Shown: positions 36,413 through 46,463, counted from the first letter of the stretch. The stretch: 64,000 bases of DNA from Pseudoalteromonas galatheae (GCF_005886105.2 NZ_PNCO02000002.1:1036001-1100000); one strand, 5' to 3'. Numbers and translations are program-made. The notes: generated by a model not told the origin, from the letters alone.

Positions 36413-37975
36413 ATGAATTCGTTAGAACTCTCCAAGTTACTTGAGCTTAGTATGTCGTTGTCACGACTTTCGTTAGCACAAGAGGGGCGCGAGGTTAAGC
36501 AATACGCTAAGTCCTTGCTATCAGCATTGAGTCAATCTGTTACCGCTGATGCCATCGCCATTCTCTATGGCGATCAGCATGCATTAACGATTCTAGCTTG
36601 CAATGGGTTGAGTGCGGACGCTGTTGGGCGGCAGTTTTTGCTCTCAGAACAACCTAGATTGATGTCTATTTTCGAGTCTGACGAGCTAGTTAGTTTTCCT
36701 GCCAATAGCAACTTACCGGACCCCTACGATGGACTGCTACTAGCTGAAGAAAGTCGCTTGCCAGTGCATGCCTGCATGGGATTCAAGATCGCACTGCAAA
36801 GTAGTGTCTTATTGGTAACGTTCGACTGCCTTAAACCTGATAGCTTTGAGCACTTGTCTGACGTTTATATGAAAACCCTACAAACAATCGTCTCAAGTAG
36901 TGCATTACGTATGTTTGAGGCTGAGCGTCTCTATGAGCAAGCACGTTCATTTACACATACCCAATCCCAAAAGTCCGTTAAAAAGCAAATCTTGGTAGGA
37001 GAGAGTGCGGTGATGCACTCGCTTAAATCAGAAATTGAACTGGTAGCTGGCTCTGAGTTTAATGTCCTTATTCAAGGTGATACGGGAACGGGTAAAGAGT
37101 TGGTAGCAAAACATGTACACTTTAATTCCCAGCGAAATGACAAACCGTTTGTACAAATTAACTGTGCGGCGCTTCCTGACTCGATAGCAGAAAGTGAACT
37201 CTTTGGTCACAAAAAAGGGGCGTTTACTGGTGCCGATAAAGACCGATTAGGCAAGTTTGCAGCCGCAGATGGAGGCACACTGTTTTTGGATGAAGTTGGC
37301 GAACTGAGCCTGACTTTACAGAGTAAACTCTTACGTGTGCTGCAAAGCGGCGAGGTGCAAGCGGTAGGTGCTGACCGTATTCATATTGTCGATGTTAGAG
37401 TAGTTGCTGCCACTAATCGCGACCTAAAAGAAGAGGTGAAACGCGGAAAATTTAGGGCGGATCTTTATCATCGCTTGAGTGTGTACCCTTTATTTGTTCC
37501 TCCACTGACCGAAAGACTGGATGATATACCGTTGCTGGTTGGGTTCTTTTTAGAGCAGCTTAGAGGCACACTCAATGCAAAACAAGTGGTGATGGATAGG
37601 CAAGCACTCAGCCGGTTAATGCATTACGATTGGCCGGGTAATGTCAGAGAGCTTGAGCATTGTGTCAGTCGTGCAGCGTTAAAAGCTAAGCACCAACAGT
37701 GGCAGGCTAATATCATCGAGATCAATGACATAGATATTGAGCCAAAACACAATCAACAAAAACGGCAAGCTGATCGCCTTATTAAGGAAGAGAAAGCAGA
37801 TCCTGTTACCATGAAACTCGCCGTAGAACTACTACAAAAAGACATGATCGTTAACGCGATGGAACGTAATGGGTTAAATTGGTCGGCAGCTGCGAGAGAG
37901 TTGGAAATGGATAGAGCAAATTTAGTTCGACTAGCTAAGCGTTTAGGGCTAGATGTTAAAAAGCAGATGAGCTGA
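36413..37975 (+). CDS. norR: Nitric-oxide-responsive transcription activator
   Basis: About 520 residues from ATG 36413; a TTG at 36389 would add eight residues. The N-terminal GAF domain (about 1-175) is the NO-sensing non-heme iron domain in NorR. The AAA+ domain has GDTGTGKELVAKHVHF as Walker A near 221 and an intact GAFTGA near 268. A Fis-type HTH ends the protein (SAAARELEMDRANLVRLAKR). It is divergent from the nnrS-hmp unit, which has a matching NorR site and sigma-54 promoter, so regulator, site, promoter and effectors are all together. Confidence 0.94.
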   Translation: MNSLELSKLLELSMSLSRLSLAQEGREVKQYAKSLLSALSQSVTADAIAILYGDQHALTILACNGLSADAVGRQFLLSEQPRLMSIFESDELVSFPANSNLPDPYDGLLLAEESRLPVHACMGFKIALQSSVLLVTFDCLKPDSFEHLSDVYMKTLQTIVSSSALRMFEAERLYEQARSFTHTQSQKSVKKQILVGESAVMHSLKSEIELVAGSEFNVLIQGDTGTGKELVAKHVHFNSQRNDKPFVQINCAALPDSIAESELFGHKKGAFTGADKDRLGKFAAADGGTLFLDEVGELSLTLQSKLLRVLQSGEVQAVGADRIHIVDVRVVAATNRDLKEEVKRGKFRADLYHRLSVYPLFVPPLTERLDDIPLLVGFFLEQLRGTLNAKQVVMDRQALSRLMHYDWPGNVRELEHCVSRAALKAKHQQWQANIIEINDIDIEPKHNQQKRQADRLIKEEKADPVTMKLAVELLQKDMIVNAMERNGLNWSAAARELEMDRANLVRLAKRLGLDVKKQMS

Positions 37976-38074
37976 GTAACCTGAGCTGCTTTTGTGAGTT
38001 TCAATAACTTAGCCTGTTTCTTATTCTGAGTTCAGATTGAATACAAGCTATTCAAAAAATGAAACCCGAAATGT

Positions 38075-38093
38075 AATGAAAATTGTTATTAAT
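38075..38093 (+). promoter_or_regulatory. Fur-box candidate upstream of the second bfr pair
   Basis: AATGAAAATTGTTATTAAT matches 14 of 18 fixed Fur consensus bases and lies about 125 bases before the heme-type bfr. The surrounding region is very A+T-rich. Confidence 0.45.
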
Positions 38094-38216
38094 ACTCTTA
38101 TAAGTTGTTTATTTTAAAAGGGTATATTAAGAAAACTGTTATTTTTATTTAATCTTGCGAAGAATAAATATTGAACTAGGGTTATAGGGCGTCACTCGAC
38201 ATTATTAGGGGGCCCT

Positions 38217-38687
38217 ATGCAGGGTAATAAGCAAGTTATAACAGCGCTAAATCAAGTGCTTACGTTAGAGTTAACATCGATAAACCAGTTTTTTTTACAT
38301 GCAAGAATGTACAAAAATTGGGGGCTTGAAGAGCTAAACGAGAAAGCGTATAAAAAATCTATCAAGGATATGAAGCAAGCGGATGACCTTATCGAGCGTA
38401 TATTATTTCTTGAAGGGTTACCAAATCTCCAGCATTTAGAAAAGCTGCGAATAGGTGAGCATACCGAAGAGATGATGGCGTGCGATTTAGCGTTTGAACT
38501 CGATCAGTTACCGACACTACGCGATGCGATTGCGCTGTGTGAACATGAACAGGATTATGTTAGTCGAGAGCTACTTGAAGATATTCTTGAATATGAAGAG
38601 GGCTATGTGGATTGGCTCGAAACACAACACTTCTTAATCAAAAATACTGGCATTGAAAACTATCTGCAATCGCAGATTGAGGGGTAA
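38217..38687 (+). CDS. bfr: Bacterioferritin, heme-binding type subunit (second pair)
   Basis: 156 residues. Heme ligand Met52 is present (KDMKQADDL). The di-iron positions are partly lost: Glu18, Glu94 and Glu127 remain, but position 51 is Asp, His54 is Gln and His130 is Tyr. This is the same division of labour as in the pair at 8.3-9.2 kb, with a milder loss. It is the first gene of its pair, whereas the heme-type gene comes second in the other locus. It ends three bases before the ferroxidase-type gene. The region upstream has a Fur-like box. Confidence 0.9.
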   Translation: MQGNKQVITALNQVLTLELTSINQFFLHARMYKNWGLEELNEKAYKKSIKDMKQADDLIERILFLEGLPNLQHLEKLRIGEHTEEMMACDLAFELDQLPTLRDAIALCEHEQDYVSRELLEDILEYEEGYVDWLETQHFLIKNTGIENYLQSQIEG

Positions 38688-38690
38688 GTT

Positions 38691-39173
38691 ATGCAAGGCA
38701 ATTCTACCATCATCGACTTACTCAACAAGCAACTTACTCTCGAGCTTTCTTCTATGGATCAATATTTGGCTCATGCCAAAATGTATGAAGATTGGGGGCT
38801 TGAGAAGCTACATCACAAGTTATCTCACGAATACGAAGAAGAGCTTGACCATGCAAAACGGATCACCGAGCGTATTTTGTTTTTGGAAGGCACACCGGAT
38901 ACCGCTTCTCGTGCGCCAATTCACGTCGGTGCTGACGTGAAAGAAATGCTAGAAAATGACTTGGCAGCTGAAGTTTTGGTAAAAGATCATTTGAAAAAGG
39001 TGATAGCAGCGTGCGAGCAAGCGCAAGATTATGTCACGCGAGAAATGCTTGAAACTCTGTTAGATGATACTGAAATGGATCATATTTATTGGCTTGAGCA
39101 ACACATTAACTTGATCAAATTAATAGGTCTACCAAATTACATTCAGAGCCAACTTGCAAGTAGTCCAGAATGA
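38691..39173 (+). CDS. bfr: Bacterioferritin, ferroxidase-type subunit (second pair)
   Basis: 160 residues. All ferroxidase ligands are present (Glu18, Glu51, His54, Glu94, and Glu128/His131 in TEMDHIYW, with the same one-residue shift as the 8.76 kb copy). The heme position 52 is Leu. A short tail ASSPE extends past the usual QSQL end. It presumably forms mixed 24-mers with the preceding heme-type subunit. A strong terminator follows. Confidence 0.92.
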   Translation: MQGNSTIIDLLNKQLTLELSSMDQYLAHAKMYEDWGLEKLHHKLSHEYEEELDHAKRITERILFLEGTPDTASRAPIHVGADVKEMLENDLAAEVLVKDHLKKVIAACEQAQDYVTREMLETLLDDTEMDHIYWLEQHINLIKLIGLPNYIQSQLASSPE

Positions 39174-39181
39174 CCCAACCA

Positions 39182-39210
39182 CCGCACCTGCCTGAAGGTG
39201 CGGTTTCTTT
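39182..39210 (+). terminator. Rho-independent terminator after the second bfr pair
   Basis: CCGCACCT (39182-39189), six-base loop, AGGTGCGG (39196-39203), then TTTCTTT. Confidence 0.8.
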
Positions 39211-39324
39211 ATGCGCCATGCGATGTTCTGTTGAGCTATAACGTGCAAGGTATTCGCTATAAAATTAAGCAATCACAATGATTTGAGCTAAAGTTTAGTT
39301 ATGTGTTGAGTGATTAGTAATACA

Positions 39325-40554
39325 ATGAAAATATTATTACTGTTTTTCTACCTGTTTAGCTCGGTTTGTCTCGCAGCAAACTCCAAGCAAGTGTTTCGTA
39401 TTTATCATGACGCTGATTATTCTAATTTAAATGAGTCAGCCGAAGCGATAAAAATGGGATTTTTGACCGCATTCGATGAAGTTGATAATCAAATACAGGG
39501 TTTTAAGATTGAATTAGTGAGCAAAGATCATCGCGGTAATAGTAATCGTAGTTTGCTCCATTTTAAGCAATTTTTAAAAGATCCCAATGCTTTGTTAGTA
39601 CTTGGAGGCGTGCATTCTCCCCCCTATATTAAATTTCGTCAGTTTATCAACGAGAATAAAGCGTTGTTGTTGGTTCCTTGGGCCGCTGGTGGACCTATTA
39701 CAAGATACCCGAGTAAGGACAATTGGGTGTTTAGGCTTTCGGTAGATGACACCAAAGCGGGTAAAGTACTCATCAATTATGCAAATCAACAAGGTTGTGT
39801 TGCGCCTCATTTACTCCTTGAGGATACTGCATGGGGACGCTCTAATTACGACACATTGTTAGGAGAATATAAAAAAGCCAAGCCCAACAATGCTTTACCC
39901 GTATCCTGGTTTAACTGGGCCACTAAGAAAAATGAGGCGCGGATGATTATCCATAATATTATTGAAAGTGAACCACAATGCATCATTTTTGTTGGCAATG
40001 CGATTGAAGGAGTTGAGTTTGTAAGAGCCATGGCGAGTATTGATGAGGCGGAGCGCCTGCCGATTATAAGTCATTGGGGAGTGACAGCGGGTAACTTTTT
40101 TGGTGTTATTGGGGATAAGCTATCTGCAGATGTCTCATTGGCGGTACTACAAAGCTGCTTTTCTTTCGAGAATAAACCGTTAGGTGAGTTTTCAGCACGA
40201 GTATTTAATAGGGCAAGACGGCTTTTTCCAACTCAGTTTGCAACGCATGGGTTCGTTCAAGCTGCACCTGGATTTATCCATGGGTATGATATTGCCAAGC
40301 TTCTTATTGCGGCGGCAAAGCAAATAAAGCTGACAGATTCGGTTGCTACTAATAGAGCCTTGTTTAAAAGTGCATTGGAGGATTTGCAGTCGCCGGTCAG
40401 CGGCCTCATAAAAACCTATCAACGACCATTTCGGGAGTGGAGTGAAGAAAATGATTCCGCTCATGAAGCACTGACAGTGCAAGATCTGTGTATGGGACAA
40501 TATCAATCCAATGGCAGTATTAAACTGGTTTATAGTTACTCGGGGTCAAATTGA
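39325..40554 (+). CDS. Periplasmic binding protein coupled to a sensor kinase
   Basis: About 409 residues from ATG 39325 (GTG 39310 is an alternative). Signal peptide MKILLLFFYLFSSVCLAA. The mature protein is of the branched-chain amino-acid/amide binding type (Peripla_BP_6): EAIKMGFLTAFDEVD, VLGGVHSPPYIKF, LLLEDTAWGRSNYD, and a late FIHGYDIAKLLI. Its last codons overlap the TTG start of the hybrid kinase (TTGA). A receptor that loads ligand onto a kinase sensor, as TorT does for TorS, is the likely role. The ligand is unknown. Confidence 0.85.
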   Translation: MKILLLFFYLFSSVCLAANSKQVFRIYHDADYSNLNESAEAIKMGFLTAFDEVDNQIQGFKIELVSKDHRGNSNRSLLHFKQFLKDPNALLVLGGVHSPPYIKFRQFINENKALLLVPWAAGGPITRYPSKDNWVFRLSVDDTKAGKVLINYANQQGCVAPHLLLEDTAWGRSNYDTLLGEYKKAKPNNALPVSWFNWATKKNEARMIIHNIIESEPQCIIFVGNAIEGVEFVRAMASIDEAERLPIISHWGVTAGNFFGVIGDKLSADVSLAVLQSCFSFENKPLGEFSARVFNRARRLFPTQFATHGFVQAAPGFIHGYDIAKLLIAAAKQIKLTDSVATNRALFKSALEDLQSPVSGLIKTYQRPFREWSEENDSAHEALTVQDLCMGQYQSNGSIKLVYSYSGSN

Positions 40555-43500
40555 AAAATAAACTCACCTTGACGAGTAATCGTGCCTTTTACGCCTTTTT
40601 AGGATTAACGGCTATCATTTCACTTCTGCTCAGTGCGCTCTTCGTTGGACTAAGAGCAAATGTCATAGTTGAAGATTTGGTAAGAGAAACGAATGAGACC
40701 CAAGCTCAACTCTCGGTAAACAATTTGACACAGTACTTGGAGAGCCGAAAACAAATACTATTTGATCTATCTTCGCACCCTATTGTTGTAAATGGTGCAA
40801 TGGGAACAGGCTTTTCTGCAACACAATTACGAGATTTTCTGCGCAGTTTTCAAATTATAGGCAAAGCAGAGAAACTGATGGTAATTAACGTTCTCGGTGA
40901 AGTCGTGTATGCAAACTTTGACTCTAACGAAATATTAAGGCAACAGCCTATTTGGTTGGATAAGGTGATTAATGCTGAAATTAGTAATGCGATAGATTTA
41001 ACTAAAGTTGCCAACCAGCATTTTTTTACGGTAGCGGTACCTATTTACTATAACGGCTTTGCTGAAGGAGCGCTTGTTGGTGAGTTTTCGACCAGCCTTG
41101 AAACCCTACTGGCGACTTCTTTAGATTCTCAACTTCATAGCATCTCGTTAAAAGGGCAATGGCTTGAATTTTCCGATGTTGAACGTGTTGAGGATTATTT
41201 TAGTATCAAGTCATTAGCTATTGGAACAACGGGGCTTCAATTAGACTATCGTTTACGAAAAAGCTTGGTTACTGACGAAGTGCAAATATTTGTCTTGGAC
41301 CTTATAGGCGCGATAACCTTTGGGTTGCTCCTGTCCTTTGGCTTGCTTTACCTGTTTGGTAAACAACTATTGTTAAACCCGTTCAAGAAACTAGAAGAGT
41401 CCAGAGCAATACTTACGCGAAGTGAAGAGCGATTTAAACTCGCAATATTTGGCAGTGACGATGGCCTTTGGGATTGGGATCTTGAACGGAATACGGTGTT
41501 TTATTCAGATAGATTTAAATCTTTGCTCGGCTTTTCTCAAGAGACACAAGCCTTATTCTCTGCACATATTTCTAGTTTATTTGATCGTGTTCATCCAGCA
41601 GATCTCACCAATTTAGAAAACTCTATAAAATTCCATATGACGGAAGAAGAGCCTTTTGGTGTCGAGTGCCGAATAAAAACGAGGCAAAACAGCTATCGCT
41701 ACTTTTGGCTCAAAGGCGCGGCAGCACTTAAAGATGGAAAAGCGAAGCGAATAGTTGGATCGCTTTCAGATATAACCGATCAAAAGCTTCATCAAGAAGC
41801 GCTGAAAAAGGCAAAGGAGCAAAATGACCTACTTGCTCAAGCAATAGAATGTGCAAATGTTGGCATTACAATTGTTGATGCAACAAACCCAGAATTACCG
41901 ATCGTATTTGCCAATAAAGCTTTTAAACAGATCACCGAATATGGAGATGAAATACTTGGTAAGAACTGCCGCTTTTTGCAAGGAGAGCAAAGCCAACAGC
42001 AAGCTATAGACAAAATCAGAGCTGCAATAAAAGCCCAAACATTCGTCAAAGTCGAATTGATAAACTACACCAAATCTGGGAAGGCATTTTGGAATAGTTT
42101 ACAGATCTCCCCTGTGTTTAATGAACAAAACCAAATAAAAGCATTTGTTGGCATCCAACAGGATATTACCGCTGCCGTCGAGGCGAAAAAAGAGTTAGAG
42201 CAAGCAAAGCAAGCAGCCGAGCTGGGGGCGCAAGCTAAAAGTGAGTTTTTAGCGTCAATGAGTCATGAGATCCGCACGCCAATGAATGGTGTAATAGGCA
42301 TGTTAAGTCTGCTTGAAGATGAACACTTGACTCAAACTCAATTACATAAAGTGAGTCTAGCAATGGGAAGTGCCAAGTCGTTGTTAAATCTTATCAACGA
42401 TATATTAGACTTTTCTAAAATTGAAGCAGGCAAACTTGAGCTTGAGTCATTAGATTTCGATGTTAGGGCTTTGCTTGGCGAGTTGATTGAATCCGTTGCT
42501 TTGCAGGCGCAGAAGAAGGGACTTGAACTTATTCTTGATGTTACCCAACTTGAAAAGCCATTGGTGCAGGGGGACCCGAGCCGCATTCGACAAATCATTA
42601 CCAACTTAATTAGTAATGCAATCAAGTTTACCGAGCAAGGGGAAATTATCATTCGAGCTTGGTTTAGTGAGGTAGACGATAAGCTGAGGTTTCACTGCTC
42701 AGTTGAAGACACTGGGATAGGTATACCTGAGAGCAAAGCGGATGGACTTTTTGCTAAGTTTTCTCAAGTAGATGCTTCTACCACAAGGAAATATGGTGGT
42801 ACTGGTTTGGGGCTTGCCATTGTCAGGCAACTCTGTGAGTTAATGGACGGCGATATCACCGTGAGTAGTCGGTTTGGTCACGGTAGCCAATTTGAATTCT
42901 TTGTTACCTTAGTTCACGGTGACAATACTCAATTCGAAGCGACAAAAGTTGATCTGAAAGGGAGCAAAATACTCTTAGTTGACGATAATCTCGCGACCTT
43001 GACGAGCTTAGAATCTCAATTGAAGCACTGGGGAGCGGAGGTGCGTAAAGCCAGCTCAGGCATACAAGCATTATCAATGTGTGAAGCTGAATACCAGCGT
43101 GACAAAAATGTATTTGATATAGCCCTATTGGATATGACTCTTAGAGGTATGTCGGGAGAGCAGCTTGGTGCTGCGCTTAAAAACGATAAACGATTCAAAG
43201 CGATTAAGCTTATCATGATGACGCAAATGGGGACTAAGGGAGATGGCCAGTTTTACGCAGAACGTGGCTATTCGGGTTATTTTCCAAAGCCCGTGACAAC
43301 CAAAGACCTCTTTGATGCATTAACCATTTTGGCTGAAGATGGCAGAGCGTTGGCTAATGCGAAGCCATTGGTTACAAGTCACTATTTGAAGCTGGTAAGA
43401 AAGGCGAATGAAACCGAATGTGCTTGGCCAAAGCCTTGTCGCATTCTATTAGTTGAAGATAATGAGGTAAACCAAATAGTTGCATTAAGTATGCTCAAAA

Positions 43501-43862
43501 AATTGGGGATCACAGACGTTGAAGTTGCTGAGAATGGACTTGTTGCTATCGAGCTGCTCAAATCTCATCAAGATGAGTGCCGTTTTGAACTGATCTTAAT
43601 GGATTGTCAGATGCCGGAAATGGATGGTTATCGAGCAACAGAGATAATTCGAGATGGATCTATTGGGGAGACCTATCAAGAAGTAAAAATCTTGGCCATG
43701 ACTGCCAACGCAATGTCTGGTGATAGGGAAAGATGCTTAAATGTAGGTATGAACGATTATCTTGCAAAACCTATTTCGGAAGCGGCATTAAGTGAGAAAC
43801 TACAATACTGGCTATACAAAAGCGAATATGCATCTACAGACGGTACAGAAAAAACGACTTAA
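40551..43862 (+). CDS. Hybrid sensor kinase with two PAS and two receiver domains
   Basis: 1103 residues from a TTG that overlaps the preceding stop. Membrane helices near 13-35 and 255-275 bracket a periplasmic sensor. PAS domains lie near 300-405 and 420-535; the second has GKNCRFLQG, the LOV-type flavin-binding motif with its reactive Cys, followed by a LOV-like [11 protein letters not shown]. His[13 protein letters not shown] (His near 572), HATPase ([15 protein letters not shown]) and two receivers (LLVDDN...LLDMTLRGM and LLVEDN...[11 protein letters not shown]) follow. It may combine a periplasmic-ligand input with a cytoplasmic blue-light input. Confidence 0.92.
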   Translation: MKNKLTLTSNRAFYAFLGLTAIISLLLSALFVGLRANVIVEDLVRETNETQAQLSVNNLTQYLESRKQILFDLSSHPIVVNGAMGTGFSATQLRDFLRSFQIIGKAEKLMVINVLGEVVYANFDSNEILRQQPIWLDKVINAEISNAIDLTKVANQHFFTVAVPIYYNGFAEGALVGEFSTSLETLLATSLDSQLHSISLKGQWLEFSDVERVEDYFSIKSLAIGTTGLQLDYRLRKSLVTDEVQIFVLDLIGAITFGLLLSFGLLYLFGKQLLLNPFKKLEESRAILTRSEERFKLAIFGSDDGLWDWDLERNTVFYSDRFKSLLGFSQETQALFSAHISSLFDRVHPADLTNLENSIKFHMTEEEPFGVECRIKTRQNSYRYFWLKGAAALKDGKAKRIVGSLSDITDQKLHQEALKKAKEQNDLLAQAIECANVGITIVDATNPELPIVFANKAFKQITEYGDEILGKNCRFLQGEQSQQQAIDKIRAAIKAQTFVKVELINYTKSGKAFWNSLQISPVFNEQNQIKAFVGIQQDITAAVEAKKELEQAKQAAELGAQAKSEFLASMSHEIRTPMNGVIGMLSLLEDEHLTQTQLHKVSLAMGSAKSLLNLINDILDFSKIEAGKLELESLDFDVRALLGELIESVALQAQKKGLELILDVTQLEKPLVQGDPSRIRQIITNLISNAIKFTEQGEIIIRAWFSEVDDKLRFHCSVEDTGIGIPESKADGLFAKFSQVDASTTRKYGGTGLGLAIVRQLCELMDGDITVSSRFGHGSQFEFFVTLVHGDNTQFEATKVDLKGSKILLVDDNLATLTSLESQLKHWGAEVRKASSGIQALSMCEAEYQRDKNVFDIALLDMTLRGMSGEQLGAALKNDKRFKAIKLIMMTQMGTKGDGQFYAERGYSGYFPKPVTTKDLFDALTILAEDGRALANAKPLVTSHYLKLVRKANETECAWPKPCRILLVEDNEVNQIVALSMLKKLGITDVEVAENGLVAIELLKSHQDECRFELILMDCQMPEMDGYRATEIIRDGSIGETYQEVKILAMTANAMSGDRERCLNVGMNDYLAKPISEAALSEKLQYWLYKSEYASTDGTEKTT

Positions 43863-43909
43863 TGGGTAACTGAAGCAAATTGGCAATACTTTCTATCTAT
43901 GGTAGTCTT

Positions 43910-43929
43910 TACTGTATATAAAAACAGTT
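43910..43929 (+). promoter_or_regulatory. LexA (SOS) box
   Basis: TACTGTATATAAAAACAGTT contains a perfect CTGT-N8-ACAG core with the A+T-rich spacer typical of strong gammaproteobacterial LexA sites. It lies immediately upstream of the nuclease fusion gene. Confidence 0.8.
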
Positions 43930-43939
43930 GTCTTGGTTT

Positions 43940-46093
43940 GTGTTGAGAAAAGAGTTACCCGCCAAATATTACTTAAGCCACTTTAGTGAGCTTAGCGATT
44001 ATTTACTTAAAGTATGTCAACCGCTATTAAGTCGTGCTCAGCGTGAGCTGCTGGCTGAGCTACACCGCTTGCCTGAAGATGAATTGTGTTTGTTAGTGCG
44101 GTTTATTTCCCGCAAAACTCCTTTTCTGGATATCAATTCACTGCGCTACGAAGAGATCAATAATATTTGTGAAGTCGCGCTTTCACTAAAAGCAAAAGGG
44201 TTCCTTCGCCAAGTACAACAAGACGACTTTCAAATATTACTACATTGCTTAACTAAACCATGTTTAATTGAACTCGCTGAGCGAGAAAACGTAACTAAGA
44301 CGCCAAGTAAATCGGCAAAAAAATTGCTCTGGGTAGAGCATTTGCATCATTCTATCTGTGTTGAACATGTGAATGTACAAGAATATCTATCCAAGTATCT
44401 CACGCTCTCATTTCAAGCTGATATTGACTACTTTCTATTTTTGTACTTCGGTAAGGTAGGCCTTAGCTTGGCGCAATTTTCGATGCGGGATCTTGGTGTA
44501 ATGGAAACCCGGAGCGCTAACGCCGCGTATCATGCACATTTTGAACAAAGATCAGAAGCAGTGAGCGCATTTTATTATGCAAATGCACTCAGTGCGCTCA
44601 AAAACACCCATGAAGATGAGTTAGTACAGCGTGCTAGCGAAGCCATAGCGCAACAATTGCCTAAAGTCGATGGGCAATATTCAGTGACTGCGAATGCAAA
44701 GTACCTGTTAACGCTTGCCAGAAAGTTGGGGCCTGACTCAAACCACTATAGTGCCTTATTGCGTATGAGTGAACATCCACAAGCCCGTGAGATGTTGATA
44801 CGACATCATTATAAACAAGGTGAAGTTGAGTTGGTGCGTGAGCAATTAGAGCGCATATTACAGGGCGAAAACGATGAAACACTGATGATCTTCGCGGAAG
44901 ACTTTTACCAGCGTAAATTTAACCAAAAACGTACCTCTGTACTTACGGATATGCTGAGAAAAAGTCAACCTGCAATCCAAATTGATGAGGCCTTTAAAGG
45001 GCAAACCGAAGCCGGTGTTATTGCTTATTACAAACGTCATGGTATCAAAGCTTACCATGTTGAAAATAAAATTTGGCTGGCCTTATTTGGATTGACCTTT
45101 TGGCAGGAACTGTTTTATCACCCGAGAAGTATCGTTGCGAATGGGTTTTCTAAAACTCCGCTGGCGTTAAAAGAAAATCGCTTTTACAGCGAGTTTGAGA
45201 AAGAGATTGAGTGCCGCTTAGCGAGTTTTACAGATACTTCTGCTTGGATGAACTGGCTTCTACGCCAGATGAGCGAACATTACGGAGAACCCAATCGGTT
45301 GTTTATTTGGCACGATAGGATGCTCGACGCAATAAAAATATTGTTGTCTAACGTGTCTATTGAGGATGTTAAATCTGTTTTAAGGCTAATGTGTAGTGAC
45401 TTTCATCTGATGAAATCCGGTTTTCCCGATCTGATGATAGTCGATGAAAAAGCGGGCTTAAGGTTTGAAGAAATCAAGGCGCCTGGCGATAGTCTTAGCA
45501 GAAGTCAGCTGGTTAACATTTCTAAACTCTTGCAATGCAATATTCCCGCGCGACTGCAAACCGTTGAATGGCACATTTCCAAAGAGCAACCCTATGTCGT
45601 TGTCGATATTGAAACCACTGGGGGAAGTAAGGAGTTTGATCGCATTACCGAGATCGCCATGGTAAAAGTCGTCAACGGTGAGGTCGTTGCTAAATGGCAA
45701 TCGCTTATTAATCCGATGCGCCGTATCCCACAAAAAATCACTGAGTTGACAGGGATCACTCAGGCAATGGTGAGTGATGCTCCGAGGTTTTGCGAAATCG
45801 TAGAGCAAGTTGAGCAATTTAGCCAAGGTGCTATTTTTGTCGCGCATAATGTGAATTTTGATTATGGCTTTATTCGGCAGGAGTTTGCTCGTGTTGATCA
45901 AGAGTTTACTCGTGCAAAGTTATGTACTGTGCAGTTAGGCCGAAAGTTTGTACCAGGTCTGCGCTCCTATGCGCTCGGAGCATTTTGCCAAGCGATGAAT
46001 GTACCTTTGGTTAATCATCACCGAGCGATGGATGATGCTTATGCTACCGCTGAAATTTTCATTCAAATAAATAAAATAAGACAGGAAAATTAG
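43940..46093 (+). CDS. FAN1-like VRR-NUC nuclease fused to a DnaQ-type 3'-5' exonuclease
   Basis: About 717 residues. About 1-430 is a helical FAN1-like region (KELPAKYYLSHF, LRYEEINNICEVALSLKAKGF). About 440-540 is a VRR-NUC nuclease with the PD-(D/E)xK signature GFPDLMIVDE...FEEIKAPGDSLSRSQ. About 550-717 is a DEDDh exonuclease (VVVDIETTGG, FVAHNVNFDYGFI, and the C-terminal HRAMDDAYATAEIF). FAN1 proteins trim DNA at interstrand crosslinks. The start is uncertain: TTG 43928 overlaps the LexA box, so I prefer GTG 43940. Bacterial FAN1 proteins normally end after VRR-NUC. Confidence 0.88.
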   Translation: MLRKELPAKYYLSHFSELSDYLLKVCQPLLSRAQRELLAELHRLPEDELCLLVRFISRKTPFLDINSLRYEEINNICEVALSLKAKGFLRQVQQDDFQILLHCLTKPCLIELAERENVTKTPSKSAKKLLWVEHLHHSICVEHVNVQEYLSKYLTLSFQADIDYFLFLYFGKVGLSLAQFSMRDLGVMETRSANAAYHAHFEQRSEAVSAFYYANALSALKNTHEDELVQRASEAIAQQLPKVDGQYSVTANAKYLLTLARKLGPDSNHYSALLRMSEHPQAREMLIRHHYKQGEVELVREQLERILQGENDETLMIFAEDFYQRKFNQKRTSVLTDMLRKSQPAIQIDEAFKGQTEAGVIAYYKRHGIKAYHVENKIWLALFGLTFWQELFYHPRSIVANGFSKTPLALKENRFYSEFEKEIECRLASFTDTSAWMNWLLRQMSEHYGEPNRLFIWHDRMLDAIKILLSNVSIEDVKSVLRLMCSDFHLMKSGFPDLMIVDEKAGLRFEEIKAPGDSLSRSQLVNISKLLQCNIPARLQTVEWHISKEQPYVVVDIETTGGSKEFDRITEIAMVKVVNGEVVAKWQSLINPMRRIPQKITELTGITQAMVSDAPRFCEIVEQVEQFSQGAIFVAHNVNFDYGFIRQEFARVDQEFTRAKLCTVQLGRKFVPGLRSYALGAFCQAMNVPLVNHHRAMDDAYATAEIFIQINKIRQEN

Positions 46094-46094
46094 C

Positions 46095-46463
46095 ATGTCA
46101 GCCGTTCGTTTAATGCATCAGCAGATGGGCCTATTTTGGGGGACTGGCGTGTGGCTAGGGGCACTTTGTGTATCTAAGCTACCTTGGCAAGCGTTTATTT
46201 CTGCAGTGGTGTTGTTGGTTATCAACTTATTTATATTTGCACTTTTTTGGTGGGATAAGCGAGCTTCAACACTTGCTCAATCGCGCATTCCTGAGCGTAA
46301 TTTGCTACTTTTTGGGTTACTCGGGCTCAATATTATCACACCAGTGGCGATGTATACACTCAGGCATAAAACCATCAAGCCTAGCTTTAATTTTAAGCTT
46401 TTGATGGTGCTCATGATGCAGAGCATCGTGTTCGGCATGCTGTTTATTTGGTTATTTATATAG
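46095..46463 (+). CDS. DUF1294 family membrane protein
   Basis: 122 residues with three to four membrane helices. It carries the DUF1294 signature: WWDKRAS, RIPERNLLLFGLLG, and a later LRHKTIKPSF. It starts one base after the stop of the nuclease fusion, with ACAGGAAA as SD, so it is probably co-transcribed with it and thus LexA-influenced. The family has no established function; some members are fused to cold-shock domains, but no such domain is present here. Confidence 0.85.
   Translation: MSAVRLMHQQMGLFWGTGVWLGALCVSKLPWQAFISAVVLLVINLFIFALFWWDKRASTLAQSRIPERNLLLFGLLGLNIITPVAMYTLRHKTIKPSFNFKLLMVLMMQSIVFGMLFIWLFI

Noticed and set aside
8281..39173. The two bfr pairs as a recent tandem duplication
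   Set aside because: They are on opposite strands, in opposite gene order, 30 kb apart and clearly diverged in sequence.
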